DNA of 64,000 nucleotides. Origin: Dastarcus helophoroides (Eukaryota > Arthropoda > Insecta > Coleoptera > Bothrideridae). The DNA is taken from positions 33,671,619 to 33,735,618 of the forward strand of contig CM053330.1 of assembly GCA_028583605.1 (NCBI GenBank), read 5' to 3'. Made by a program: the position numbers and the translations under genes. This document shows positions 1-12,884 of the stretch, in pieces; positions within the stretch are counted from its first letter, which is position 1; every line of letters begins with the position of its first letter. A model generated the notes under the pieces. That model did no database searches, was not told where the DNA came from, and saw only the letters and a list, made by a program, of their open reading frames with translations.

Positions 1-689
1 CTAAAAAGCAAATATTTTTAAAAAATGTGGCATTTCAGTTTCCTTAGAAATTTAAACATATATCTTAAAATTTTTGATTTAAACTAAATATTTCAGCTCA
101 AAAGTGTCAAAATTCTGACTTTATGTACCATTTTATCTGTTTGAACAACATATTTAAATTCTTTACGTTAGCTAAAAACATTGAAATGTTTTTTAATAAA
201 TTTCTTTTTAATCTCAAAAGTAATTCCATTTGTGTTTAAACTGAAAGTTTTGGGTTTTATTCTTCTTAATTTTGTAATAAAACTTATTTTTCCAGTGTTG
301 CTCAAGATTATTTTCTTTTGTAATTTCAGTTTCGCTTTAAAATTTTTAATTTCAAAATTCCAAGTTTTGTTGCTTAAATTTTGAGGATATTTTTAAAATT
401 TAACTTTTTTTTATCAAACTTTCAAATTTAATTTTGATAATTTTTCATTTAACCCCAGATTTGAATTTTAAAAGTCGAAATGTTGCCCTTTTTCCACCAC
501 TTAGTTATCAAAAAAATTAGTACCCATATCGTGTTGAACGAGTTATGGCCTATGTGATAAAAATTTACCATATGCATCCAAAATGAAAAGGGTTCAGTAG
601 TTTCATTGCGTTTTATTTCGTAAAAACCTTAGATTTAAGGGTTTTCCTGAAACATTTACATTTTTCTACAGTATTTTAATGATTGTATA

Positions 690-776
690 CATTTTGGTGG
701 AACGGACTGGTCCTTGGTTATTTTCAAAAATTAAAACACAAATCTTGTCTCCTGAAACCAAGACTACTTCTTAAAA
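690..776. repeat. Family A repeat, single outer arm
   Basis: Contains tttggtggaacggactggtc, cttggttatt, acaaatcttgtctcctgaaa; the outer arm of the palindromic family without the mirrored half. Confidence 0.7.
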
Positions 777-1310
777 GTTCTAGGATAAGAAAAACCTAAT
801 GGAGAGATAACTAGAGAAAGTACTAAAACATTTAAGAAACTAAAAATTATCTGCAACTAAGATAACAATTGTTTAATGAGAATTATGTGACCCAAAAATA
901 ATGTGTTACTTTCATTTTCTATAAAAATAAAACACTAAGCTCCAATCCCAAAAAACGTTTTTTTCAATTTATTTAACATTTCTTCGGCCCAGTTTGGAAA
1001 TATTTAAATTTTTATGGTTTGTTGACAATTTTCTAAACAGTTTTTGAAATACGACTACGTGATATTTAAATTTATTAAAAAAAAACATAATATTTCCGGT
1101 CAATAAGGGTCTACCATGAAGAATAAACCCAAAAAACGTCTTAGAAATAAAGCAAAAAGTGCGTAAAGAAACTCACTTTGATAAATAACACGAATTTTAT
1201 TAGAAGCTTCCTTTTTTTAATATTCTTGAAAAATTAATAAAAATGGCATTTACTTTAAAAGAGTACCCTTACATATTAATACCTCCTTATTTGTTCTAAT
1301 TAGCATGTTT

Positions 1311-1486
1311 CTTGTCCCCTAAAACCAAGAAAGATTAAAAAATACAACAAACGTTGCTCTAACGCGTTTCGCTAGCCAAATTATTATCTTGAGAGAGATA
1401 CTGAAAATTTCTCTGCAGATGATAGCTTGGCTATCGAAACGCGTTAGAGCAACGTTTAGAGCGTTTTTTAATCTTTTTCGGTATGT
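1311..1486. repeat. Foldback (palindromic) repeat, family A
   Basis: Arms: cttgtcccctaaaaccaaga...gttgctctaacgcgtttcg and its near complement cgaaacgcgttagagcaacg...aatctttttcgg. The centre holds tatcttgagagagatac and a ctgcagatgatagc hairpin. Same family as the entries at 3881, 4914, 25198, 26613, 31065, 31525, 34335 and 35095. Confidence 0.8.
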
Positions 1487-1499
1487 ATTTCGTTTGTAT

Positions 1500-3880
1500 A
1501 CAGTTTTATTCTGCCATAAGCTCGACAGCAAAGCTGCTTATAAAATAATTTTCTTTTAGCATATTTCGCAAACTTATTAGCTATTAACATCTGCATATAC
1601 AAATCGTAAGTCTTTCATTAAAAATAAACTATTTAAAATATTGAATAAAGAGTTGGTCCTTGTTAGCCGATATCGAAGATCGATTTTTTATCTTCACATC
1701 GATTATGTCATATTATACATATTTTAACTTCGATATTTTTTGAACATCGATCATCCCTAATCTGATGATGCAAGTTAAAGGGTGTATGATTAATGTGACA
1801 TCAGTTCCTCAACAAAGGCCAACAATTTTTCACGTTTCACGACGAATGTGTGCGGTCTAGCGTGAAATGGTGAAACAAGATTTCTATGCAGTTTACCAGT
1901 TGATGTCATTTTTATGACTTCTTCCAGCTTCATTACTCGTTGAAACTAAAGATTTAAATTGATTGTTAAATCCCTTGGAAGCACCTAAAAATATACAATC
2001 TGTTCATGAAGAAATTGACAGCAGGAGTCCAAGCTTTTCAAATAATTTTTAATTGCTGTGTGCCATCCATTAAACGTATCTGCAACCTTTACAGTTATAC
2101 GAAAATCTGCTTTAATTATAATTTTTATTTGATCTACAACTTCAGTTGCTACTTGAAAATGTTCTTGACTAAATTTTCAGAACCAAACCTTTTAAAGCCC
2201 TTCTAAGGCTTGGATTTGTTAGTAACACTCCAAATTTTTCATATCCCTTTGTAAGCTTTAGCAACTTTCTTGAGTTAGTAAAAATAGCAAGAGCAAACGA
2301 ATTAAGGTTTATAAAAAAAAAATGTTTTTAAAAAAGATTCATAATTAAAATACTACGCACATTAACGGAAGATGCAACAAAATTTTAAACTACTCCATAA
2401 TACTTTACATATTTTGCTAACATATCGAGTCTCTAAATTATAAACCCTGAATATTTCCACGAAGTAGAAGTAAGGAATCCTACTACATATAATTTATGTA
2501 AAGAAAGTTTGTAAAAATTCTAATTAAATTTACTCGGCAAAAATTAAATTTTAACAAATTATATAAGCGGACCCTAATTCCTTTCTTAAAGTTCTCAATT
2601 GTTGCGAAATCATTAAAGCAACAAAAGCTATCCAAAACATAAACCTCTCTTCTATAACCCCCCTCTGATATCGAAATTATTTGATGGAAAACGTATATAA
2701 AATCCGTATTGTTTCGTGTACCAACTTAAATACATAAATCTCGATAACAATTTTAAAGTCAGGCAATATCGAATGCTGCCAAAACAATTGCTGAAGGCCA
2801 TCAAATTTCATTCCGAACGTTGGATCGCATAATATCTACGTCGTCCCCCGGCGCCTTCGCCAATTCACAATTTTACTAAAACGTTGAAAAGTAGATTTCA
2901 GTTGAATCAGGTCATCATACCGAACAAAATAATATTCGAAAATTGTTTTCTGAAGCGGTAAATTAAAGTCGACCGGAGAAAAATTGTGGAAATTCTGAAA
3001 AGAAGCTGGAACAATCCCTGCTTTATGAACTTGATTCAGTTGGGGGAAATTACTTAAATGAACTGTTTTGTTTTGGAACCTACATTGTACGATCTACAGG
3101 GATTGTTTTCCGAAGATAACATTTTTTGAGGACAATATCAAAACTTTTGTGATGGGTGGGAATATGTCATACTTACCTTAAGGTGGTTTACCGGTTGTTC
3201 TATAAATTTTCTTTAAATTTCTGTCAGATGTTATTAAAAGTGTTATCCATACACCTACGAAATTAAAAGAAAGGTGTCGGTTCCGAAGCCCAGAGGGAAT
3301 GTCAAACATATGATGTATAGGCGAAAGATGATTTTGAAGAGATTTTAAATTATTGCGGCCAAAATTTTTTATAGATTTTGATTAAAAAAAGTAATATTTT
3401 ATGAAAGATAATATTGTAAATGAAATAGTAAAATATGAGGATTTCTAACTGGACCGTTTTCTATATAATGGCAATTTGAAATGATAGATTTCTCGGAATT
3501 TCGATACTTAATTTCGTTAGGGTAACATTTTGAAATAATGGCGGTACATCAGCTCTACTACTCTTTTTAGATGCCTTTGACTAAGCCCCATTGGGTAAAT
3601 TTTATCGCTTTAGCAGTGCAGTATTGTCGGCTCAGAAAATCTACTGCAAAGGGGCCAGGGGATTTGCATTATTGTATCCACTCGGACAGTCTGTGCTAAA
3701 AATCGAGTAGTGGTGGCAGTACGGTGTTTACGCCTCGCTTACGCAGTGGAGATATAACGTTCCAAAAACTTTTTACTACAATTATATTACCAGTCAACTA
3801 ACTAAATAAAAATTAAACCACTTGACTAATCACTTTCAAAATTTTGTTTAAATATATTGAAAATCGATGGAAACATGGAT
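1500..3880. other. No gene recognised
   Basis: Intergenic-looking DNA of moderate complexity. A cluster of atcga words occurs at 1668-1760 (cgatatcgaagatcgatttt ... acatcgatcat), partly palindromic. No open frame with a known product. Confidence 0.5.
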
Positions 3881-4051
3881 TGAAAAACAAATCTTGTCCC
3901 CTGAAACCCAGAAAGATTAAAAAGTATAACAAAGGTGGCTCTGAAAAATTAAAGACCACAACAAAGGTTGCTTAATCTTTCTTGATTTCAGAGGACAAGT
4001 CTGTTTTTTAATTTTTGAAGGTAACCAAGGGCCAGTCCGTTCTACCAAAAA
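3881..4051. repeat. Foldback repeat, family A
   Basis: Left arm aacaaatcttgtcccctgaa; right arm ...ttgatttcagaggacaagtc then gggccagtccgttctacc. The central cgaaacgcg hairpin is deleted. Confidence 0.75.
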
Positions 4052-4724
4052 AAAAACAAACAAGGATGTCAAATATCTTTCAAGAATATCCACTTGAAGT
4101 GTAGTGACTGTATGAAATACTAAAACAATTGGCGACTGCCAGTTTTTGAATGACTAATTATGAATTTAGTAGCAATTTAAAAATATTACAAATATTATCA
4201 TTATTTAGAAAAAGGTGTTCTTTCCAAAGCGCTATATTGTAAGTGATTTATTGCAATTTTGCCAAAATATAGTTAGTTTTATTGCGAAAAGACGTTAGTG
4301 GATAATAGAGTCGTGTGCAACAAGGTTGTATGTATTTAAACATATTTTTTTACTAAAAGTCGTTTATTAATAAAAAGCTCTTTGTATGTTTTATAGATTT
4401 CACCGATCGCCTGCTACCAACAAAGTGGAAATTATAGCTTTAATATATCTAATGATAGCATCATATGTCGGAAAAATCAATAGCCACCGTATTTCCTCTT
4501 TTAATTTCGATAGATACAAATTTATCGTCGAAAATATTCAACATTTATCAACTACGTTTGATTACTGCAGTCACTGAATAAAATTACTAGGCCAATATTA
4601 ACGTTGTAAAATTTATCAGCTTGACTGCCATAAAATATGTGCATTAAATAGTTAAAGAGAAGAAGAAATTTGAGGAAAAACATTTCAAAACGGAGTCTTT
4701 TAATTTGGGGCTTTTCATGTTGAT

Positions 4725-4870
4725 ATGGCATTTACCATGGATGAGCAACCCCCGTCCCGAGGGCCACTTACAGACCGTGTCACTATATTTTGTGCGACTT
4801 TGACTTTTTGACATTTGCCTAAGGCAGGGGTGAGCAACAGCCGTCCCGCGATCATGTCCAATCCGATGCC
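4725..4870. repeat. hAT-type terminus fragments
   Basis: Two similar pieces, ggatgagcaacccccgtccc and caggggtgagcaacagccgt; the latter has the CAGGGGTGAGCAA form of hAT/Charlie ends. No partner terminus was found. Confidence 0.4.
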
Positions 4871-4913
4871 TAATTGAAGAAATATATAAATTTTTTTCGA
4901 AATTTCAACTTTA

Positions 4914-5028
4914 CACACAAATCTTGTCCCCTGGAACCAAGACAGATAATCTTTCTTAGTTTCAGGGGACCGGATTTGTATATCAATTTTTGAAGATAAC
5001 AAAGGACGAGTCCGCTCCACCAAAAAAA
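4914..5028. repeat. Foldback repeat, family A (short)
   Basis: Arms caaatcttgtcccctggaac / ttagtttcaggggaccggat separated by about 10 bases, followed by the outer arm ending gagtccgctccacc. It forms a near-perfect hairpin. Confidence 0.78.
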
Positions 5029-5029
5029 G

Positions 5030-7700
5030 AAGAAAATTCAACTTTCCTGAAAATTGAAAAACTTCGGTTTTTGCTTATCCAAATATATTAAATTTTCCAT
5101 TTTGTTGTCATAATTTTGAGCTTAGGAAATTCTTTCTTTTAAATAGTTTGGTTTGAAGATTTATTGTAAGGTTTTGATGTAGGTTTTTCCATGTTATTCC
5201 ACTCAAAATTTGACTTTTTTCCAAATATAATACGACGTTAATTCTACAATTTGGACTTTAATTATTTGTGGTTTATCAAAGTTTTCGGTTAAAATTTACG
5301 TGAAACATTTTTACTTGAAATTTTGAGTAAAAATTAAGATTTTTTAAAATGATCAGATTTTCTGAAAATTTTGATTATTTTCAATATTTTTATGCAAATC
5401 ACACACATTTTGAAAAAGCTGAAATTTCCAAGAAAAATTATACCTCTCTTGAAATTTTCAAAACAAAATTCCTTGTAATTAATGCTGCTGGTAATAAAAT
5501 TCTGGTTTAATTTATAAAAAAGAAAGAAATTTTCAAAAAAATGCTGTCAAAAGACATCAATTTTCACTTTTTCCACTTAAATTCCCCATTTTCTTGAACT
5601 TTTAAAAGTATCACTCTAATAAGTTCAAGAAAATAATTAAAATGCCTAAAAAATCTGTCTCCCTAAATGTCTACCCTTTTAATTAAATTTCAGCTTAATT
5701 TCGAAAATTATCAAAAAAAATCGAAATTTTAAGATACAAAAAGTAAATTGAATTTTGAGATAAATGTCAAAATTTTCAGAAAAAGCCAACTTGGAAAAAA
5801 CTCGATGAAAATAAAAACAAATTAAAGGCACAAGTCAAGATAAAGTCAGTTTTTGAGAAAAAAAAGAGTGAAATTTTGATAATAAAGTTAAAATTTTCAA
5901 AAGATATCCATTTTAAAAATAAATTGAAATTTCAAGAAAGCCCCAATTTAGAAAAAAACTAAATTCGGTTCAAACTAAGTCTCTTTTTAAAGAAAAGGAA
6001 CTTTAAAAAAGGACAAATATTGATTTAAAAAATGTTGAAATTTAAATAAAGACAAATCTCGATGAGAGAGTCAAAATTTGGAAAAATATAAGAAATTAAA
6101 GTTTGAAAAATCCAATAAAAACTTTAGAAAAAATTTTTCCTCTGCTTTATAGAATTTTGACTTGATTTGGAGATACTAAAACTTCAGAAAACAGACAAAT
6201 TTCGAGTAGAAAATCGAAGAAAAGCATAAAATGCATAACTGTAATATAAAAGTCGATATTTCAAAAAAAACAGGATTTGAGAAATATTACGAAATAGAAA
6301 TTGTTAAAAAAGGACAAATCTTAAGAAAAAGATTAATTATTTGAGAAATACTACAGATTTTTCTTTGAAAATTCAGTATTTAAGAAAAAGTTAAACAATT
6401 TTGAAAAACTCGAATTTTTCTAAAAATCGAACTAAAATTTCCAGTTTTTGTGCAAAATTTCTAATTTCAGATTTTTAAATTCTTTCAAGGCATTTTAAAT
6501 TGTCCAGGTTTTTTTCCAGAAATCCCAAGTTTTTGTCCAAATGTTTCCATTTTAATTTTTTCTCTAAATTTTGAAATTAACATTTTATTGCATACTATCA
6601 CAATTTCAGGAACAAAATTTAGAATTTAAGTGCAATATCGAAAAATTCGACTTTGATGTTAAAATTTTAACTACAAAATTTAAATTTTATTATCAAGTTT
6701 CGATAAAGTAGAAATTTCAAAAAAATTTCTAATCGCTCAAATAAAATGTTTACACAATCGCAATTTGTAATTTTTAGAATCTTTATTTAAAAATTATGTC
6801 TAGTTTTTCCTGAAAAGTTAAAAATGTTGGTTAGAGAATAAAAATTTGTAAGTATAAATTGAAATTTTGAAATTTGAACGTCATATTTCGCGAATAGAAG
6901 AGATATTCCAGAAAAAAAAACACGAATTTATTACTAAAACAAATATTAACTTTATTCTCGTAATTTTAATCGCACAGACTTAATTTGGAGAAAAAATAGT
7001 AAAACTTCAGAAAACAGATGAATTTTGAGTAGAAAATCGAAGAAAAGCATAATATGCATAATTGTAATATAAATGTCGACATTTCAAGAAAAAAACAGGA
7101 CTTGAGAAATATTACGAAATAGAAATTGTTAAAAAGAGACAAATCTTAAGAAAAAAATTAATTCTTTGAGAAATACTACAGATTTTTCTTATAGAAAGCC
7201 AAATTTTGAGAAAAATGTTGAATGTTGGGAAGAAGTAGAACTGTTTCAAACAAAATTTTCAGAATAAATTATAACTATACTCGAAAAAAAGGTCAATTAA
7301 AATCCAGTCGAATTTAAAAAAAATCTCCACATTTCCAGAAAAACACCGATCTTTAAAAGAAGACGAATTTTCCTAGCAGAGGGCAAATTTTGAGGACAAA
7401 AGTCAAACTTTTGACAACAAAATGAAGTTCAAGAACAAAGTTGAAATTTTGGAAGAAATTTTTAATTTTATAACATTCTAATCTAAATTCCATAGGAAAA
7501 AAACAAAATTTTGACAAAAAACAAATTTAGAATCGAAATTGAAATTTCTTAAAACAGAAAAGGTCTGATTTTGAGGTAAAAAAGTCCATTTTTCCGAAAA
7601 ACACCAAACTTTCATAAAAGTTATGAAAAAATAGAGAAAAATTTTACCATCAAAGTCGAAATAACGAGTAGAGCTTTGAAAAAATCAGATTTGTCATTAA
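5030..7700. repeat. A/T-skewed filler DNA with diverged duplications
   Basis: No gene seen. Built of degenerate words such as gaaattttga and aaaaattcga. A segment around 6170-6360 (gagtagaaaatcgaagaaaa) recurs at 7005-7200. A larger one at about 6360-6985 recurs at 8745-9385 (shared tttattgcatactatcacaa and cgtaattttaatcgcacag). Confidence 0.65.
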
Positions 7701-7727
7701 AATGTCAAACTTTGGAAAAAAGTTGAA

Positions 7728-8105
7728 TTTTGAGAATAATGTCACAATTAATGTCTCACAAATTTCTTGTTCTTGTTTTGAGTTTTGTGTTCTTGTCTTG
7801 TTCTTGCTGCAAGAACAAGATGCTTGCTCCAAGAACAAGATTCTTTCCTTGTTCTTGCTGGAAGAACAAGATTCTTGTCTTGTTTTTGCTACAAGAACAA
7901 GGCATTTTGAGAATGATGTCACAATTAATGTCTCACAAATTGCTTGTTCTTGTTTTGAGTTTTGTTGTTCTTGTCTTGTTCTTGCTACAAGAACAAGATG
8001 CTTGCTCCAAGAACAAGATTCTTGCCTTGTTCTTGCTGGAAGAACAAGATTCTTGTCTTGTTCTTGCTACAAGAACAAGGCAAGCCAAGGAGTTCTTCAG
8101 CAAGA
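7728..8105. repeat. Minisatellite of palindromic GTTCTTG / CAAGAAC units
   Basis: Two units of about 178 bp (from 7729 and 7907), each opening ttttgagaat(a/g)atgtcac and then packed with alternating cttgttcttgct and agaacaag words. Since gttcttg and caagaac are complements, each unit can form many hairpins. Open frames in all directions here are rich in Cys/Ser or Lys/Asn and are not genes. Confidence 0.88.
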
Positions 8106-8744
8106 ACAAGATTTCTTGTTCAAAAATTATCAACAAGCAAGATCACTTGCTTTTTTCAATATTTTATTAAAATAAGCTCTAGAACTATGTCTGTAAACCT
8201 TTTTGAATAAACAATTTCTTTACAATTATTTTGGCGCCCCTTACAAATTAAAATTTGGAAAAATTTGAAATCCAAGAAGACATTAAAATTAAACGAAAAA
8301 GTTTAATTTTCAATTTTTTCTCAAAATAATACTATTTAAGTGTCTGAAATTTAAGAAAATATATAATCTTTCGCTAAATGTTGATTTTTTCTTCTCAGAA
8401 ATTATGAGGGGTTTCCTCAATTGTCTAATTTTATTCTCTAAATTTCAATTTTCATTGGAATGTTTGGATATTTTTCTCGAAATTATAATTTTAACCACAG
8501 AATTTTGACCAGATTTTTTTCTAACCATTTTGACTTTAATTGGAAATTTTTTTTCCACCAAACTCATCCTTAATTTTGATTTATTATTTAAATCTGGAAT
8601 TTGAATTTCAAGAATTCGAATTTCAACTCTAAATTTCGGAAAATATTTTTTTAAGAAGTTTCGAAAACAAACACACATTTAAAGTCGAAAAAGTTGACTT
8701 AGAAGTGAAAAACTAAGTAAAAATATTACACTAGTTTAAAATCG

Positions 8745-9390
8745 AAAATTCAGTATTTCAGAAAAAATTAAAGATTTTTGAAAAACTCGAATTTTTCTAA
8801 AAATTGAATTAAAATTTGCAGCTTCAGTGCAAAATTTATGATTTTACATTTTTAAATTCTCTTAAGGCATTTTGAATTTTTCAGATTTTTTCCAGAAGAT
8901 CCCAAGTTTTTGTCCAAATGCTTCCATTTCAATTTTTTCCCTATATTTCGAAATTAACATTTTATTGCATACTATCACAATTTCAGGAACAAAATCTAAA
9001 ATTTAAGTGCAATATCGAAAAAATCGACTTTGATGTTAAAATTTTAACTCAAAAATTTAAATTTAATTATCAAATTTTGATAAAGTAGAAATTCCAGAAA
9101 AAGTTTTATTCGTTTAAATAAAATATTTAAACAAATGCAGTTTGTAATTTTTGGAAGCTTTATTTCAAAATTATCTTTAGTTTTTCCTGAAAAATTAAAA
9201 ATGTTGGTTAGAGACTGGAAATTTTCAAGTATGAATTGAAATTTTGAAATTTGAACGTAATATTTCGCGAATAGAAGAGATATTCCAGAAAAAAAAATAC
9301 GAATTTATTACTAAAACAAGGTTTTTATTTTGAAGTGTTTTCTCTAAATAGTAACTTTTTTCTCGTAATTTTAATCGCACAGACAAATTA
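8745..9390. repeat. Diverged duplicate of 6360-6985
   Basis: Shares long stretches with the earlier segment, about 2.4 kb upstream and in the same orientation, e.g. tttccattt(t/c)aattttttc and cgcgaatagaagagatattc. Confidence 0.75.
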
Positions 9391-9421
9391 TGTATACAGT
9401 TTGCCTTTCTTTCTTTCCTTT

Positions 9422-9565
9422 CAGAAGAGTTTTGCCTCTGGTTTGGTGGATATACTGGTAACCGTGCTCTTCTGTCTAAACTTTCTTATCCTTTGAACCA
9501 AAATTTTCAATTTAGAAGAGTTTCGCCTTTAGTATGGTGGACATACTGAGTTACCGTGCTCTGAT
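9422..9565. repeat. Two related 50-bp units with agaagag ends
   Basis: agaagagttttgcctctggt ... accgtgctcttct (9422-9473) and agaagagtttcgcctttagt ... taccgtgctctga (9511-9562). The first has inverted ends agaagag/ctcttct. Both share gtgga(t/c)atactg. Unknown element type. Confidence 0.55.
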
Positions 9566-9999
9566 GTTTTGAAATTGGCCTTTTTCATTTTTCATTTTTG
9601 TAATTTCCTTGTATTTTATTTTTCATTTATTATTTCTTTATTCCTGAACAGGCCCCCTACGATGGTGGGCAAAACGTCGAACACTTTTAGTAGTTGTTTA
9701 ATACGGTCCAATCCCGGAAGAAGTATATCCTGTAGAATAAAGGGGGACAGATTCAACCTTGGGGCACATTGAACTAAGTACTTTTAAAGGACACCCTGAT
9801 TTAAATTTAGCTCTTATGTAGCTTTTCATACGTCAGAACACTCACCCGGGAAGTTGCATTACTCTACATGTTCATTTTTTAGTGTTTAAATTAAATTGGG
9901 CAAAAATCAGATTTTTAGTTAATTTTTTGGTTTTCAATTTTAACATTGGAAATGTTTATGTTGAGATATGGGGTGAAGTTTCGGGTTTTCGTTCAAGCT

Positions 10000-10165
10000 T
10001 GAAGAACAAGGTGTCGGTCGGTCGGACATACTCGGATCGCCAGTCGAGCGCTCTCGGCGTCGAGAGGCCGGCATAAAAACTATGAGAGAATGTTAAGTTT
10101 ACAGTTCACCGCAGTGCACCATATTCGTTTAATCCAGTGACGTTTCATTGGATAAGGCTATCAGC
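10000..10165 (+). promoter_or_regulatory. LTR-like promoter segment (GC-rich, TATA-containing)
   Basis: A GC-rich island with three GTCG units, tcggcgtcgagaggccggc and then ataaaaac (about 10073), followed by about 90 bases to a small basic ORF. GC-rich U3 leading to a TATA box is common in insect LTR retrotransposons. No LTR partner or terminal TG/CA was established. Confidence 0.35.
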
Positions 10166-10166
10166 T

Positions 10167-10386
10167 ATGAAAATTAAGAGTATGAAAAATAGCGAAAAGT
10201 GTAAGACATATCGAGAGCGTAAAAAACGTTTACGAGAGATTAAAAATAGAGAATCTAGTGAGTTAAGTACGAAAACACCGCTAACAAAAACTGATCACAC
10301 ACAATAGGCGGTATCGTGAGCATGTAAAGATGCGCAAACTTAAAGTTCTGAAGTTTACACGAGCTACCCAAGTCAGCGGCCCTTAA
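10167..10386 (+). pseudogene. Small basic ORF with frameshifted continuation, retroelement-like
   Basis: ATG 10167 to TAG 10307 gives 46 residues: CKTYRERKKRLREIKNRES is extremely basic. Right after the stop, the other frame continues with RRYREHVKMRKLKVLKF to a stop near 10384, a second copy of the R-x-R-x-x motif. The two halves look like one reading frame broken by an indel. Such KxYRERKxR repeats occur in short proteins carried by insect mobile elements, but I do not recognise a named family. Confidence 0.4.
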
Positions 10387-10389
10387 CTG

Positions 10390-12880
10390 AGGGGTTATAA
10401 TTCCATTATTATGCTGAAAACTCTTACCCTAAATCCAATTCACGTACTGTCTTAAAAACCTTGAAGTACTCAGTAAACGAATGTGGTAAAATATGTGCAC
10501 TTATAATTTTTAGGGCTCAAATAAATGTAAATTATTTTACAATAAAGTTGACAAATTTTTGCTTGTAGATTAAATATATTTTAATATTTCATTGTTTTCG
10601 CTTTGTACTAAAATATTTCTTTCAAGAGCCATGAGCATAAATGCCTTAATATTATTTTGATTTAAATTATTTCGTAGTCTATTTGGTTATACGAGTATAT
10701 TTCAATTTAAAAAATAATCTTTCGAAAGAAACTTGGCTAATGGAAACTGTAAATTTAGAAAAGGTAAACATTGCAGAAATAACCTTAAAAATAGAAAAAA
10801 GTCGAAAGAAAAATATTTGAATATTCAAGTTTTCACTCGAAATCTCAAGTCGAATACTTCGATATTAAGGACACAAATAAAAAAAAATAGCTAAATAAGG
10901 CTAAAATTTTGAATTCAGGAAAGTTGCGAGAAAAACAGTAAAAAAAATAGATGATTTTAGGAAAATATTCCAGGATTTCAAAAAATTCATAATGTTCTAA
11001 GATTTCAAAACAAATGTCAACATTTTGAGGTTAAAGATAAAATTTAGCAACTAAATCAAAATCATTAGAAAAAAATTAAAATATTTCATTTAAAGTCAAG
11101 ATTTTAAATAAATGACCTGTGTTCTTAAAAAAGAGTCTTGATTAAATTTAAAACCTTAAAAATAAAAAATTAAAGCTTTAACACTGCTTGAAACCTTTAT
11201 TGGTGTTGGAAATAAGAGTAGAAAGTAAAGTTTGAATTTTGGGATTTTAAAATTTGGGGAAACCCACCACTCATGATTTAATAAAAAATGAATCTTAAAT
11301 TTCGAAAAAAAAGTTAACATTACAAAATTTTGATAAAAAATCTTGAGTTTTCGAGTTTATATATTTATAATTTTAAGAATTTTTTGGACTGAGGTCGCAA
11401 TTTTGAAAATAAGTCAAAATCTTTAGAAATATTTAGAATTTATTATTTAACATGCAAATTTTAAACAAAACGTAAATATTTATTGACAGTTTAAGAAAAA
11501 TAAATGACATTTTGAAAGGTTGAGGAATTTTGTGAAAAAGTCATAATTTCAAGAAAGTACTCTCTATTTATCTTTTTAATGGGTTAGATTCGCAAGACTG
11601 ATGTTCAAATTTTGAATCCGTTTGAAATCCGAAGTTTTAAGAAAAAACACAAGAATTGTAAGTTTAATGTAAAAATTTAAAATATTGGAAATTGTGGAAG
11701 AAATTATTAAATTTCGGAAAAGCCCAACATTTGTGTTTATAATTATTTTGAAAGCATAGGCGCTTAATTTTGTAAAGAAGAATAAAAATAGGAGTAAAAT
11801 AAATTTCTAGACGATTTTCTTTAGGTTAGAAAATTTTAACCTCTCTGGATAAATAAGACGTCAAAATGACCCTTGACGGATCAACCAAAATAATCAATAA
11901 GTAATCGAATGCCGGGTCGCTATGTTCTCTTCTCAAAAAGTTAGAGCACACTTGATGACTTTTTCATTTGAACATCCGATAAAATTTTAACTAACATAAA
12001 TTGAAATTTACTAATTCAATCATACTCACTCTGTCATTATTAAACGGCTCGAGATAATTAAATACCATATCTGTTGCTAATTTAAAGCCCTCATCGCTTC
12101 CCATTTTTTGTTTTTAGATTCATTTAAGTGGTCAGTTCATTACGACAAGCGTATTTTTGATATTAAGAAATTTCATTATCTTTGCGATTCTGTGGAAGGA
12201 GATTCAAGTGACGTTATTGAATCATTGTCATTATTAGCTAATTATTATTATTAATTAATTATGCAATAGAGTTGCTGCAAGACCGCTTTAAAATAAAAGA
12301 ACAGGTCACAACCGTCCTAAACATTTTTTAATTTACAAGAACCACACAACCCGGTCTAAGACAACTAATTAACTGTAATAAAGATTTTAGAGCTTTCGGC
12401 GAAAAAGGGAATTACTTTTATTTATTATTCACATAAGAGCGGATAAATTAAACGATCATGCAAAGCGAGAATGTCAATCAGTACAACCAATAGAGCTCTA
12501 GTTTTAATTAGAAATAGGTGCAGTAACTTTAAACAATGTCCAGCATTCTTAAATCCAGGGTGTCAAGCGAACATCATTACTTCAGCATTAGTTAAAAAAT
12601 TGTAATTTTCTTTAAAAGAGTTTGAAGTAATGTAACATATGAATCAAATCACATCTAAACGAATTCACGTGTGATCTGGAATATGATAAACAAAATCACA
12701 GAACCAACCTCAATTTTTAAGACTGATAAATTTGCCATTCAACTGCCCTCTAATGTTTTTTTAGATGATCCTAATTTCAATGCGAAATAATCTAAATAGA
12801 TTTATTAACTTAAACAGGTTTATTTTGGGAGTAATTAGAAATTCCATTGAAATCAGAAAAAATTAACTTCATTTTCAAGA
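10390..12880. other. No gene recognised
   Basis: AT-rich DNA. The first part is A-skewed repeat-like filler; 11880-12880 has more complex sequence but no frame with a recognisable product on either strand. Confidence 0.5.
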
Positions 12881-12884
12881 AACC

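Noticed and set aside
4715..5041. 108-codon minus-strand ORF
   Set aside because: It runs through a family A palindrome and a hAT-type end; there is no recognisable domain.
7728..8105. CRISPR-like repeat array
   Set aside because: Eukaryotic context, no regular spacers; words are self-complementary minisatellite units.
7650..8210. Overlapping 67-157-codon frames with Cys/Ser-rich peptides
   Set aside because: Translations of the GTTCTTG minisatellite in every frame and on both strands.
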